Below, in pieces: positions 35,260-43,490 of a DNA stretch of 64,000 nt (within the stretch, counting starts at the first letter, position 1; every line of letters starts with the position of its first letter). Both the position numbers and the translations under genes were made by a program. Source of the DNA: Bacillus vallismortis (lineage in GTDB: Bacteria; Bacillota; Bacilli; Bacillales; Bacillaceae); contig NZ_CP160797.1 of NCBI RefSeq assembly GCF_040784915.1, positions 2,346,137-2,410,136 on the forward strand. Direction: 5' to 3'. Under the pieces are notes generated by a model. That model was given only the letters and a program-made list of their open reading frames with translations. It did not search any database and was not told the origin of the DNA.

Positions 35260-38001
35260 ATGTCAGATCAATTTAACAGCCGTGAAGCTCGACGAAAAGC
35301 GAACAGCAAATCGAGTCCTTCACCGAAAAAAGGCAAGAAACGAAAAAAAGGCGGATGGTTTAAAAAGACTCTTTTTACCTTACTCATTCTGTTTGTTTTA
35401 GGTGTAGTTGGCGGTGCCGTCACATTTGCTGTCATGGTTTCCGATGCGCCAAAACTTGACGAAAACAAATTAAAGACGCCTTATTCTTCGACAATATATG
35501 ATAGAAATGGAGAAGAAATTGCTGAATACGGCTCCGAAAAGCGAACCTACGTCTCAATAGATGAAATTCCTGATACTGTAAAAGAAGCTTTTATTGCGAC
35601 AGAGGACGCCCGTTTTTATGAACACCATGGGATTGACCCTGTCCGTATCGGAGGCGCCGTAGTCGCCAACTTTACAGACGGTTTCGGAGCTGAAGGCGGA
35701 AGTACGATCACCCAGCAGGTTGTCAAGAACTCCCTTCTTTCTCATCAGAAGACGCTGAAACGGAAGGTGCAGGAAGTGTGGCTTTCGATTCAGCTGGAGC
35801 GCAATTACTCTAAAGACGAAATTTTAGAAATGTATTTAAATCGGATTTATTTTTCTCCTAGAGCATATGGAATCGGAAAAGCGGCGGAGGAATTTTTCGG
35901 CGTCACAGATTTAAGCAAATTGACTGTGGAACAGGCGGCAACACTTGCGGGCATGCCGCAAAGCCCGACAGCGTACAATCCCGTTAAAAACCCGGATAAA
36001 GCGGAAAAAAGACGGAACATCGTACTCAGTCTGATGAAAAAGCAAGGATTTATTTCTGATTCTGAATTTAATAAAGCCAAAAATGTGGCGATGAAAGACG
36101 AAGGCGTTGTGTCACAAAAGGAATATGAAAAAAACAATTCAAACAAATACAGCGCGTTTGTTGAAGAAGTCATGAAAGAAATTGAAGAAAAATCTGATGT
36201 CAATCCAGGAACTGACGGATTAAAAATTTATACGACATTAGATACAAAAGCACAAGACAAACTAGATGAATTAATGGACGGAGACACCGTCGGATTTACT
36301 GAAGGCATGCAGGGCGGCGTTACCCTTCTCGATACAAAAAACGGAGAAGTCCGCGCGATTGGTGCTGGGCGCAATCAGCCTGTCGGAGGCTTTAACTATG
36401 CAACTCAAACTAAGGCACAGCCTGGTTCGACCATAAAGCCGATTTTAGACTACGGTCCAGTTATTGAAAACAAAAAATGGTCTACGTATGAACAAATTGA
36501 TGACTCAGCTTACACTTATTCTAACGGAAAACCAATCCGTGATTGGGACCGTAAATATCTAGGGCCTATCTCTATGCGTTATGCACTTGCACAATCTAGA
36601 AATATACCAGCCTTAAAAGCATTCCAGGCAGCTGGTAAAGATACTGCTGTAGACTTTGCAAATGGACTTGGACTGGGATTAACAAAGGATAATGTACCAG
36701 AGGCCTACTCAATTGGCGGTTTTGGTGGAGACGATGGTGTTTCTCCTCTGACAATGGCAGGCGCATACAGTGCGTTTGGAAATAACGGAACATATAATGA
36801 ACCGCATTTTGTAAAATCCATCGAATTCAACGATGGCACGAAGCTTGATTTAACACCGAAATCAAAGTCAGCAATGAGTGACTATACTGCGTTTATGATT
36901 ACAGATATGCTGAAAACAGCTGTTAAGACAGGTACAGGACAGCTCGCTCAAGTACCTGGGATAGAAGTAGCCGGTAAAACCGGGACTACAAACTTTGATG
37001 AAAGTGAAGTCCAAAGGTACAATATCGCAAGCGGCGGTGCCCGAGATTCTTGGTTTGTCGGTTACACACCGCAATATACTGCAGCCGTCTGGACGGGTAT
37101 GGAAGAAAACGATGCTGGAAAGAAATCACTTTCTGCTGAAGAGCAAAAAGTCGCAAAACGAATCTTCGCCCAGCTCATTGCCGATGTCGATGACGGAAGC
37201 GGATCGTTTGAGAAGCCTGACAGCGTAGTTGAGGCCACTGTAGAAAAAGGCTCTAACCCGGCAAAACTGGCAGGGCCGAATACGCCAAGCGATAAAAAGC
37301 TCACGGAGTACTTTGTCAAAGGCACTGCCCCTTCCACTGTTTCTAAAACGTATGAAAAAGAAGAAACAGATAAACCGACTGGCTTAAACGTGAAATATGA
37401 TAAAGACAATCAATCTCTGACATTAAGCTGGAAATATGACGGTGATGCCACCTTTGAAGTGAAGCAGTCTGTCGATGGCGGCAGCTACTCCGAGATTCAG
37501 AACAGTTCTGCAAAAGAAGCCGTCATATCCGGTGTGCAGCCTGGATCTGTGTATAAATTCCAAGTAACAGCCATCAGCGACGATGTCCGCAGCGATACAG
37601 CCGCCACTTCGTATGAAGTGCCGAAGGCTGAGGATAAAGAAGATAAAGACGACGAAGAGAAAACCGATGATGAAAAGCAAGATGAAGATAAATCTCAGGA
37701 TGATACACAGACTGATGATTCGCAAACAGATGACAGTCAGACAGATCAAGATCAGACAGATGATTCAACGAACGATCAAGACAAAAAACAAGACAACACG
37801 AACACCAATCCGTCCGACAACAGCAATCAAGACCAAACCAACGATAACAGCAACAATAACAACAGCAACAATCAGGGTACGTCGGATGATGATTCGAACT
37901 CAGATACAAATGATTCATCAGGCTCTGATACAAATAAAAACAAAACAAATACATCTGACAAAACACAAACGAATTCATCATCAACTGAAAAAGCAAATTA
38001 A
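35260..38001 (+). CDS. ponA: Class A penicillin-binding protein 1
   Basis: A 913-aa bifunctional peptidoglycan synthase. Order: basic cytoplasmic tail, membrane anchor (about 36-62), glycosyltransferase domain with catalytic Glu in ATEDARFYEHHG near 116, transpeptidase domain with the SxxK serine in QPGSTIKP near 390, SRN near 446 and KTGT near 573, then a fibronectin-III-like domain (about 710-790). The last 120 residues are a D/Q/N/T-rich low-complexity tail. It is a partner of GpsB, also encoded here. It is followed by a strong terminator. Confidence 0.96.
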   Translation: MSDQFNSREARRKANSKSSPSPKKGKKRKKGGWFKKTLFTLLILFVLGVVGGAVTFAVMVSDAPKLDENKLKTPYSSTIYDRNGEEIAEYGSEKRTYVSIDEIPDTVKEAFIATEDARFYEHHGIDPVRIGGAVVANFTDGFGAEGGSTITQQVVKNSLLSHQKTLKRKVQEVWLSIQLERNYSKDEILEMYLNRIYFSPRAYGIGKAAEEFFGVTDLSKLTVEQAATLAGMPQSPTAYNPVKNPDKAEKRRNIVLSLMKKQGFISDSEFNKAKNVAMKDEGVVSQKEYEKNNSNKYSAFVEEVMKEIEEKSDVNPGTDGLKIYTTLDTKAQDKLDELMDGDTVGFTEGMQGGVTLLDTKNGEVRAIGAGRNQPVGGFNYATQTKAQPGSTIKPILDYGPVIENKKWSTYEQIDDSAYTYSNGKPIRDWDRKYLGPISMRYALAQSRNIPALKAFQAAGKDTAVDFANGLGLGLTKDNVPEAYSIGGFGGDDGVSPLTMAGAYSAFGNNGTYNEPHFVKSIEFNDGTKLDLTPKSKSAMSDYTAFMITDMLKTAVKTGTGQLAQVPGIEVAGKTGTTNFDESEVQRYNIASGGARDSWFVGYTPQYTAAVWTGMEENDAGKKSLSAEEQKVAKRIFAQLIADVDDGSGSFEKPDSVVEATVEKGSNPAKLAGPNTPSDKKLTEYFVKGTAPSTVSKTYEKEETDKPTGLNVKYDKDNQSLTLSWKYDGDATFEVKQSVDGGSYSEIQNSSAKEAVISGVQPGSVYKFQVTAISDDVRSDTAATSYEVPKAEDKEDKDDEEKTDDEKQDEDKSQDDTQTDDSQTDDSQTDQDQTDDSTNDQDKKQDNTNTNPSDNSNQDQTNDNSNNNNSNNQGTSDDDSNSDTNDSSGSDTNKNKTNTSDKTQTNSSSTEKAN

Positions 38002-38003
38002 AC

Positions 38004-38038
38004 AAAAAGCCGTCACTCTATTGGGTGATGGCTTTTTC
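38004..38038 (+). terminator. recU-ponA terminator
   Basis: AAAAAGCCGTCACTC and GGTGATGGCTTTTT pair around TATTG, with a T run. Confidence 0.88.
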
Positions 38039-38046
38039 TTCATCAT

Positions 38047-38077
38047 AAAAAACCTCCCCTTAAAAGGGGAGGTTTTA
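38047..38077 (-). terminator. ypoC terminator
   Basis: AAAACCTCCCCTT and AAGGGGAGGTTTT form a near-perfect stem, followed by T on the minus strand. It ends at the ypoC stop. Confidence 0.88.
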
Positions 38078-38569
38078 GCGATTCATCGCATGGTATTTAT
38101 AAAAATGCTTTTTCATTTCAGCAAATAGCTCATCAAGCTGAATAAAGCAATGGTATTGAGTCGGCTTTAGAAGAATAAATTCTACTCGTTCAGGCCAATT
38201 GATTGGCTTCACGGGAAATGATTTTTCCGTTAGTTCTGGCCAATCGAGCGATTTTACCCGCTCACCCGCTGTCCAGTGGAACGAAGCGAGCAAACATACA
38301 ATGCCCTTCAGCATGTCATTTTGGTCACATCTCGATTTTCGTGTTTGAAAGACTGGGAGAAGTGATTCTTTAATGTCTTCCCACACTTCAAATAAAAGCG
38401 GAACGTACTTGCCGCTGTCTTCCCATGGCAAAACACCTTGAGATTCCAAACAGAGGTCAACATACACAGGGTTGATTCTCAAGGCTTCTGATATATCCAG
38501 GGAGTTCATCTGGCCAAGACTGCTTAAGTACTGCTCATAGGAAGCCAACACGTCTTTCGCTTGCGTCAT
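38075..38569 (-). CDS. ypoC: YpoC family protein
   Basis: A 164-aa protein with no recognised catalytic motif, conserved in Bacillus next to nth. The segment FHWTAGERVKSLDWPELTEK near residue 80 is the most distinctive. Its ATG overlaps the last 4 nt of nth (ATGA type), so translation is coupled. Shared operon with nth and dnaD suggests a DNA-related or merely co-expressed role; that is inference. Confidence 0.85.
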   Translation of the reverse strand: MTQAKDVLASYEQYLSSLGQMNSLDISEALRINPVYVDLCLESQGVLPWEDSGKYVPLLFEVWEDIKESLLPVFQTRKSRCDQNDMLKGIVCLLASFHWTAGERVKSLDWPELTEKSFPVKPINWPERVEFILLKPTQYHCFIQLDELFAEMKKHFYKYHAMNR

Positions 38570-39225
38570 CGTTTCACCAGTCCTTTTTTATCTCTCTTCT
38601 GCCCTTCTCTGCACAAAGACAGCAGCGGACATTCCGCACAGCGCGGAGACTGGGCCTTACAGTGATATCTGCCGAAGAAAATAAGCCGGTGATGGGTAAC
38701 AGACCAGTCTTCTTTTGGCACCTTGCGCATCAGCGTCTTTTCCACTTCCAGCACCGAGTCTTTCCACCGGCAGATTCCCAAACGTTTGCTGACTCTCTCC
38801 ACATGGGTGTCTACAGCAATGGCCGGCACGCCAAAGGCAACAGATACTACGACGTTGGCGGTCTTTCTTCCGACACCAGGCAGTTTGACAAGCTCATCGC
38901 GGTCTTTCGGCACTTCTCCGCCGTAATCTTCAATAATCATTTTACTCAATTTTTGGATGTTATTTGCCTTATTACGATACAAACCGATTGATTTAATATC
39001 CTGCTGAAGTTCTTCCAGCGAAACAGCCAGATAGTCTTCCGGCTGTTTATATTTTTGAAATAATGTTTTGGTCACCCTGTTTACAAGTGCATCTGTACAT
39101 TGCGCAGATAAAGCGACTGCCACCACTAATTCAAAAGGATTGGAATGAACCAGTTCACACTCTGCGTGGGGAAACATGTCGCCTATCTTGTCCAAACAGA
39201 ATTCAATTTGTTTTAGATTTAACAC
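38566..39225 (-). CDS. nth: Endonuclease III
   Basis: A 219-aa DNA glycosylase/AP lyase for oxidised pyrimidines. The helix-hairpin-helix LPGVGRKTANVV (near 112-123) holds the catalytic Lys, and Asp is in AVDTHVERV near 138. The iron-sulfur loop C-x6-C-x2-C-x5-C is complete (CKAQSPRCAECPLLSLC). The start is GTG 39225 with AAAAGGTGAC upstream, giving the accepted length. It is between dnaD and ypoC. Confidence 0.95.
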   Translation of the reverse strand: MLNLKQIEFCLDKIGDMFPHAECELVHSNPFELVVAVALSAQCTDALVNRVTKTLFQKYKQPEDYLAVSLEELQQDIKSIGLYRNKANNIQKLSKMIIEDYGGEVPKDRDELVKLPGVGRKTANVVVSVAFGVPAIAVDTHVERVSKRLGICRWKDSVLEVEKTLMRKVPKEDWSVTHHRLIFFGRYHCKAQSPRCAECPLLSLCREGQKRDKKGLVKR

Positions 39226-39243
39226 GATTGTCACCTTTTCACT

Positions 39244-39942
39244 TTATTGTTCAAGCCAATTGTAAAAAGGAACTTGCCTTTTATACTCTTTTTGCGGTTC
39301 AGTCTGCTTGGTTTGTACCCGCCGGAATTTCTGGCTGTGGATTTTTGCCTGCTCCACAGTTTTCAGCCCGTTTTTCTTCCACTCAAACAAAATCCGGTCA
39401 ATGTAGCGGAAACTGAGTTTCCCTGACAGTACCGCCTCTTTTAAGGCGTGTTTGATCAGCTGTGCGTCATGCTGATCTTGATCCTGCCAAATGGCCAGTG
39501 TTTCACACTCCAAAGGTGATAACGGCCTTGCGAACTCTTCCTCAAAAATGGTATAAAGGCTTTTTTGTTCCCCTTCTGCTTTTCTTTCCTGCGTTTGATT
39601 CTGTGCAAGCTGTATATACTCGTACAGATTGCCCCATAAAGGCTGAAGAGAATATTTCTCAAATTTGATACCGTTTTGGTCCTCACATTCTTCAATAAAC
39701 AGAAAACCTTTTTGAATAAACATCCTCAATCTGTTTGTGCATTCTTCAACAGAAATTGACATCCCTTCTTGCAGCTGATTCGGTGTAGGAAAATAAGATC
39801 CTTTTTCTAAATGCATTTTAATTTTTAAGAGCAGAATAAGTTCTGTTTCGTTAAGCCCGAGCTGTTTATAATGCGTAAGCAGAAGATTAGGGATTGTTGA
39901 CGTTCCCTGTTCATGCATATCAATAAATTGCTGTTTTTTCAT
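39244..39942 (-). CDS. dnaD: Primosomal protein DnaD
   Basis: A 232-aa replication initiation protein: N-terminal winged-helix DDBH1 domain (about 1-110), a charged linker, and the C-terminal DDBH2 domain with the YxxxIxxxW motif in FRYIDRILFEWKKNG near 195. DnaD remodels DNA and helps load the replicative helicase at oriC and restart sites with DnaA, DnaB and DnaI. ATG 39942 follows AGAGGTG. Two copies of a palindrome lie directly upstream, before an asnS terminator. Confidence 0.95.
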   Translation of the reverse strand: MKKQQFIDMHEQGTSTIPNLLLTHYKQLGLNETELILLLKIKMHLEKGSYFPTPNQLQEGMSISVEECTNRLRMFIQKGFLFIEECEDQNGIKFEKYSLQPLWGNLYEYIQLAQNQTQERKAEGEQKSLYTIFEEEFARPLSPLECETLAIWQDQDQHDAQLIKHALKEAVLSGKLSFRYIDRILFEWKKNGLKTVEQAKIHSQKFRRVQTKQTEPQKEYKRQVPFYNWLEQ

Positions 39943-39953
39943 CGTCACACCTC

Positions 39954-39990
39954 TTACTGTAAAGGATCATGTTTTCCCCTTTACTGTAAA
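39954..39990. repeat. Two TTACTGTAAA palindromes upstream of dnaD
   Basis: TTACTGTAAA occurs at 39954-39963 and 39981-39990, centre spacing 27 bp. The core TTACTGTAA is self-complementary apart from the central base. They lie between the dnaD ribosome site and the asnS terminator, so they look like paired operator half-sites. Confidence 0.45.
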
Positions 39991-40019
39991 AAGTCTCCCT
40001 TGCAGGAGACTCTTTTTCT
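39987..40019 (-). terminator. asnS terminator
   Basis: On the minus strand GAGTCTCC and GGGAGACT arms around TGCAA are flanked by A and T runs (TTTTTAC). It separates asnS from dnaD. Confidence 0.85.
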
Positions 40020-40036
40020 TGTTTCATTTGAATGTA

Positions 40037-41329
40037 TTATGGATATAGACGGTTTAACAGTCTTGGGAACGGAATGGTTTCACGAACGTGAGGCGCTCCG
40101 CTGATCCAAGCTACTGTCCGCTCTAATCCAAGGCCGAAGCCTGAATGAGGAACTGATCCATATTTTCTAAGTTCAGCATACCATTTATATGCGTCAGAAT
40201 CCAGTCCATGTTCTTTAAGGCGCGCTTCCAAAAGCTCCATATCGTGAATCCGTTCGGATCCGCCGATGATTTCTCCATATCCTTCCGGCGCAATCAGGTC
40301 AGCGCAGAGCACGACATCCTCACGGTCAGAAGCCGGCTGCATATAGAATGGTTTTAAGGACGTCGGGTAGCGAGTGATGAAAACCGGTTTGTCATAGTGT
40401 TCCGCAATCGCTGTTTCATGAGGCGCCCCGAAGTCGTCTCCCCACTCGATATCGTCAAAGCCTTTTTCTTTCAGAAAATCAAGCGCTTCATCATACGTGA
40501 TTCTTGGGAACGGAGCTTTGATTTGCTCAAGTTTTGATGTGTCTCTTCCTAATGTGTTTAATTCAATTTTGCAATTCTTAAGTACGGATTGCACAATGAA
40601 AGAAACGTAATTTTCCTGCACTTGAAGGTTTTCTTCAAATTGTACAAACGCCATTTCCGGTTCGATCATCCAGAATTCGATCAAGTGGCGTTTTGTTTTA
40701 GATTTTTCCGCTCTGAATGTCGGCCCGAAGGAAAATACTTTTCCTAAAGCCATTGCCGCAGCTTCCATGTAGAGCTGGCCGCTTTGAGACAGGTAAGCAT
40801 CTTCCTCAAAGTACTTTGTCGCAAAGAGCTCTGTTGTTCCTTCAGGCGCGCTTCCAGTCAGAATGGGCGGATCCACTTTTACGAAGCCTTCGTTATTAAA
40901 AAATTCATAAGTCGCGCGAATGATTTCATTACGAATTTTCATGGTGGCATGCTGGCGTTTTGAACGAAGCCATAAATGTCTGTGATCCATCAAGAATTCT
41001 GTGCCGTGTTCTTTTGGCGTAATTGGATAATCAGTCGCTTCGTGAATGACTTCAATACCTGTCACAGCTAGCTCATAACCTAGCGGAGAACGCTCGTCCT
41101 CTTTGACAATCCCTTTTATATAGAGTGACGTTTCCTGCGTCACTGATTTAGCTGTTTGGAAAATGCTTTCTTCCACTTCCGCTTTGACTACGACACCTTG
41201 AATAAAGCCGGTACCGTCCCGCAGCTGCAAAAACGCGATTTTCCCGCTTGAACGCTTATTAGCGACCCAAGCTCCGATCGTTACTTCCTCACCTACGTGT
41301 TTGTACACTTGGTTGATTGTTGTTTTCAA
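40037..41329 (-). CDS. asnS: Asparaginyl-tRNA synthetase
   Basis: A 430-aa class II synthetase charging tRNA-Asn. The N-terminal OB fold (about 1-110) binds the anticodon, motif 2 is [16 protein letters not shown] near 215, and motif 3 [12 protein letters not shown] is near 400. TTG 41329 gives the published length and is 8 nt from GGAGG; an ATG one codon earlier (41332) is an equally possible start. No T-box leader is visible upstream; the 5' region is short. Confidence 0.95.
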   Translation of the reverse strand: MKTTINQVYKHVGEEVTIGAWVANKRSSGKIAFLQLRDGTGFIQGVVVKAEVEESIFQTAKSVTQETSLYIKGIVKEDERSPLGYELAVTGIEVIHEATDYPITPKEHGTEFLMDHRHLWLRSKRQHATMKIRNEIIRATYEFFNNEGFVKVDPPILTGSAPEGTTELFATKYFEEDAYLSQSGQLYMEAAAMALGKVFSFGPTFRAEKSKTKRHLIEFWMIEPEMAFVQFEENLQVQENYVSFIVQSVLKNCKIELNTLGRDTSKLEQIKAPFPRITYDEALDFLKEKGFDDIEWGDDFGAPHETAIAEHYDKPVFITRYPTSLKPFYMQPASDREDVVLCADLIAPEGYGEIIGGSERIHDMELLEARLKEHGLDSDAYKWYAELRKYGSVPHSGFGLGLERTVAWISGAPHVRETIPFPRLLNRLYP

Positions 41330-41399
41330 CATATTTCCCTCCAAAACAAGAAAGACATTCGGAAGCCCATTGCCCCGCGAACTCTTTTATCATCACTTT

Positions 41400-41429
41400 A
41401 TTATACCCGCTCTTAACTAGCCGGGTCAA
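41400..41429 (-). promoter_or_regulatory. SigA promoter of asnS
   Basis: On the minus strand TTGACC (41424-41429) and TATAAT (41400-41405) are spaced 18 bp. The start would be about 60 nt before asnS. Confidence 0.8.
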
Positions 41430-41435
41430 TGCAGA

Positions 41436-41468
41436 TAAAAAGCGGCTTTTCTGTCAGCCGCTTTTTGA
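41436..41468. terminator. aspB terminator
   Basis: AAAAAGCGGCT and AGCCGCTTTTT arms enclose TTTCTGTC; T runs are present on both strands. It lies just after the aspB stop. Confidence 0.88.
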
Positions 41469-41472
41469 TCTG

Positions 41473-42654
41473 TTAGCTATGTTTTTCTACAAAACGTTTG
41501 ATTCTCTCAACCGCTTTTTCAAGAAGTTCTAACGATGTTGCGTAAGAAAGGCGTACATTATCAGGAGAGCCAAATCCGGAGCCAGGAACAATCGCAACTT
41601 TTTCCTCCTCAAGAAGCGCTTTAACAAATTCGTCTACATCTTTGAAACCGCAAGTTTGAGCTGCTTCTTTTGCATTCGGGAACAAGTAAAAAGCACCTTC
41701 CGGCTTCACACAGCTAAACCCGGGGATCTCTAAAAGCTTTGCGTAGATCGTGTTTAATCTATGTTCAAACGCTTCTCTCATTTCTTCCAGCGGCTCAGAA
41801 GGCCCGTTATAAGCAGCAATCGCTCCGTACTGTGCGATTGATGTCGGATTTGACGTGCTGTGGCTTGCAAGGTTAGTCATTGCTTTAATAATGTCTTCGG
41901 CCCCCGCCGCATAACCGATTCTCCAGCCCGTCATGCTGTGTGACTTCGACACGCCGTTAATAATAACCGTTTGCTCTTTCAGGCTGTCAGACAGCTGTGC
42001 AATGGAAACGTGTTTCTTTCCGCTGTATGTAAGTTTTTCATAAATTTCGTCAGACACAATCAGGATGTCATGTTCAAGGCACACTTCACCGAGCGCCGCC
42101 AGTTCGTCTTCCGTATACATAACGCCAGTCGGGTTGCTTGGAGAATTGATGACGATCGCTTTTGTTTTTTCCGTGATCGCATTTTTCAGCTGTTCAGGAG
42201 AAATTTTGAAATGATTTTCCTCAAGCCCTTCTACATAAACAGGCTTTCCGCCAGCGAGTTTCACCTGCTCCGGATAGCTCACCCAGTAAGGTGTTGGAAT
42301 AATGACTTCATCTCCTTCATCCAAAATCACTTGGAAAAGGGTGTACAGCGCATGTTTGGCACCTGTGCAGACAATGATTTGAGACGGTTTGTATTCAATA
42401 TTCTGGTCACGTTTAAATTTCTCTGCAATGCTGTTTTTGAGTTCAGCCAGACCACCTGAAGGCGTGTACTTCGTATGGCCTTCGTTCATAGAACGTACAG
42501 CGGCATCAATGATGTGCTGCGGTGTATTAAAGTCAGGTTCGCCTGCCCCTAGGCCGATAACATCATGGCCTGCCGCTTTCAGTTCTTTCGCTTTTGCTGT
42601 GATTGCCAGTGTGGTAGACGGTGTTAATGCGGATACTCTTTTTGCCAGTTTCAA
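41473..42654 (-). CDS. aspB: Aspartate aminotransferase
   Basis: A 393-aa class I PLP aminotransferase interconverting aspartate and oxaloacetate with glutamate/2-oxoglutarate. The PLP lysine is in VSKSHSMTGWRIGY near residue 238. NSPSNPTGVMY near 175 and the C-terminal Arg in VRLSYATS near 375, which binds substrate carboxylate, are present. It follows ypmB by 22 bp and ends the ypmA-ypmB-aspB unit. Confidence 0.95.
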   Translation of the reverse strand: MKLAKRVSALTPSTTLAITAKAKELKAAGHDVIGLGAGEPDFNTPQHIIDAAVRSMNEGHTKYTPSGGLAELKNSIAEKFKRDQNIEYKPSQIIVCTGAKHALYTLFQVILDEGDEVIIPTPYWVSYPEQVKLAGGKPVYVEGLEENHFKISPEQLKNAITEKTKAIVINSPSNPTGVMYTEDELAALGEVCLEHDILIVSDEIYEKLTYSGKKHVSIAQLSDSLKEQTVIINGVSKSHSMTGWRIGYAAGAEDIIKAMTNLASHSTSNPTSIAQYGAIAAYNGPSEPLEEMREAFEHRLNTIYAKLLEIPGFSCVKPEGAFYLFPNAKEAAQTCGFKDVDEFVKALLEEEKVAIVPGSGFGSPDNVRLSYATSLELLEKAVERIKRFVEKHS

Positions 42655-42676
42655 CTTGAACTCCCCCTAATTCGTC

Positions 42677-43162
42677 TTAAGGCGTCATATTTTTGAGAAT
42701 CTTTCCAGTTGTAAAGTCCACATAACTTAAACTGTATTGACCTTCTTTGTCTAAGTACGTTACTTCCCAAAGCAGGACATTTCCCTCTCTTGCCAGATGA
42801 ACCTCTTTTTGCTTTGAAACCAGTCCTTCATCCTGTATGATTTTCGCCGCTTTGTCTTCGGAGATTCCCTCTTTTGCTTCTTTTGAGAGAATTTTTGCTT
42901 TTTTATCGGCAGGAACCCAGACATATAATTTGCTTCCTTTTTTGTCCGTTCCCTTTACAACATAATATTTTTCTTTTCCGACAAATGTTTCGACTTGATC
43001 AACGTTGGCGAGATCGGTTTCTTTTTTAGCTTCAGCAGCTGCTGCTTCGTGCCCCTCTTCCTTTTGTGCCATGGCTGATTTATAAATGCTTGCCGAGACA
43101 AGAAGTACTGCTAAAAAAATAATACCAAAAATGGCGGTAAATATTAATGCTTTTTTTCTCAT
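42677..43162 (-). CDS. ypmB: YpmB, membrane-anchored PepSY-type protein
   Basis: A 161-aa protein with an N-terminal signal-anchor (about residues 5-25, ALIFTAIFGIIFLAVLLVSA) and an external domain with two PepSY-like segments. A conserved internal pattern is GISEDKAAKIIQDEGLV, followed by YVDFTTGKIL at the end. PepSY domains often inhibit proteases, but no partner is known. It is 8 bp after ypmA in the same operon as aspB. Confidence 0.88.
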   Translation of the reverse strand: MRKKALIFTAIFGIIFLAVLLVSASIYKSAMAQKEEGHEAAAAEAKKETDLANVDQVETFVGKEKYYVVKGTDKKGSKLYVWVPADKKAKILSKEAKEGISEDKAAKIIQDEGLVSKQKEVHLAREGNVLLWEVTYLDKEGQYSLSYVDFTTGKILKNMTP

Positions 43163-43170
43163 CTTCTCAC

Positions 43171-43341
43171 CTACGTACGATAAATGGTAAAAACGGCTTG
43201 GTTTTTGTTTTCTTCATCCAGCGCAAGGCCGAACATCAGATTATCTCTTTTCAGTGTCCGATTCAGTGTGTCTACAATTTTATAAAGGTCATCAGAATGC
43301 TCTACATTAATTGTTGAAAGAATCTCGATTTTGCTTTCCAT
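43171..43341 (-). CDS. ypmA: YpmA, small conserved protein
   Basis: A 56-aa protein starting MESKIEILSTINVEHSDDLY. Alternating hydrophobic residues suggest a small alpha-beta fold. ATG 43341 is 8-9 nt after GGAGG; an ATG eight codons earlier lacks a ribosome site. It is conserved in Bacillus upstream of ypmB-aspB. The function is unknown. Confidence 0.85.
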   Translation of the reverse strand: MESKIEILSTINVEHSDDLYKIVDTLNRTLKRDNLMFGLALDEENKNQAVFTIYRT

Positions 43342-43413
43342 TTTTTCATCCTCCAGTTTGAACAAATATTGTTAGTCATACTCCGTTTTAGGACACGCCA
43401 TACTAGTATCACA

Positions 43414-43432
43414 GAGCGGCAAAACCGCTTTT
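43414..43432. repeat. GAGCGGCAAAACCG hairpin, copy 1
   Basis: GAGCGGCAAAACCG (43414-43427) continues to CTTTT. AGCGG/CCGCT form a 5-bp stem around CAAAA, upstream of ypmA. The same 14-mer recurs upstream of dinG at 46340-46353. Confidence 0.4.
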
Positions 43433-43458
43433 AAATAAAACACCATCCTATTCCCACA

Positions 43459-43490
43459 CCGCAAAAGCCGCTTTATGCGGCTTTTATTCT
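43459..43490 (-). terminator. dinG terminator
   Basis: AAAAGCCGC and GCGGCTTTT arms around TTTAT, with T on the minus strand. It overlaps the dinG stop. Confidence 0.8.

Noticed and set aside
35260..38001. Possible horizontal transfer suggested by the odd ponA tail composition
   Set aside because: The bias is confined to a low-complexity tail known in B. subtilis PBP1; flanks and domains are ordinary.
37583..38128. 181-codon plus-strand frame overlapping the ponA tail
   Set aside because: It is a frame-shifted reading of the low-complexity PBP1 tail and crosses two terminators.
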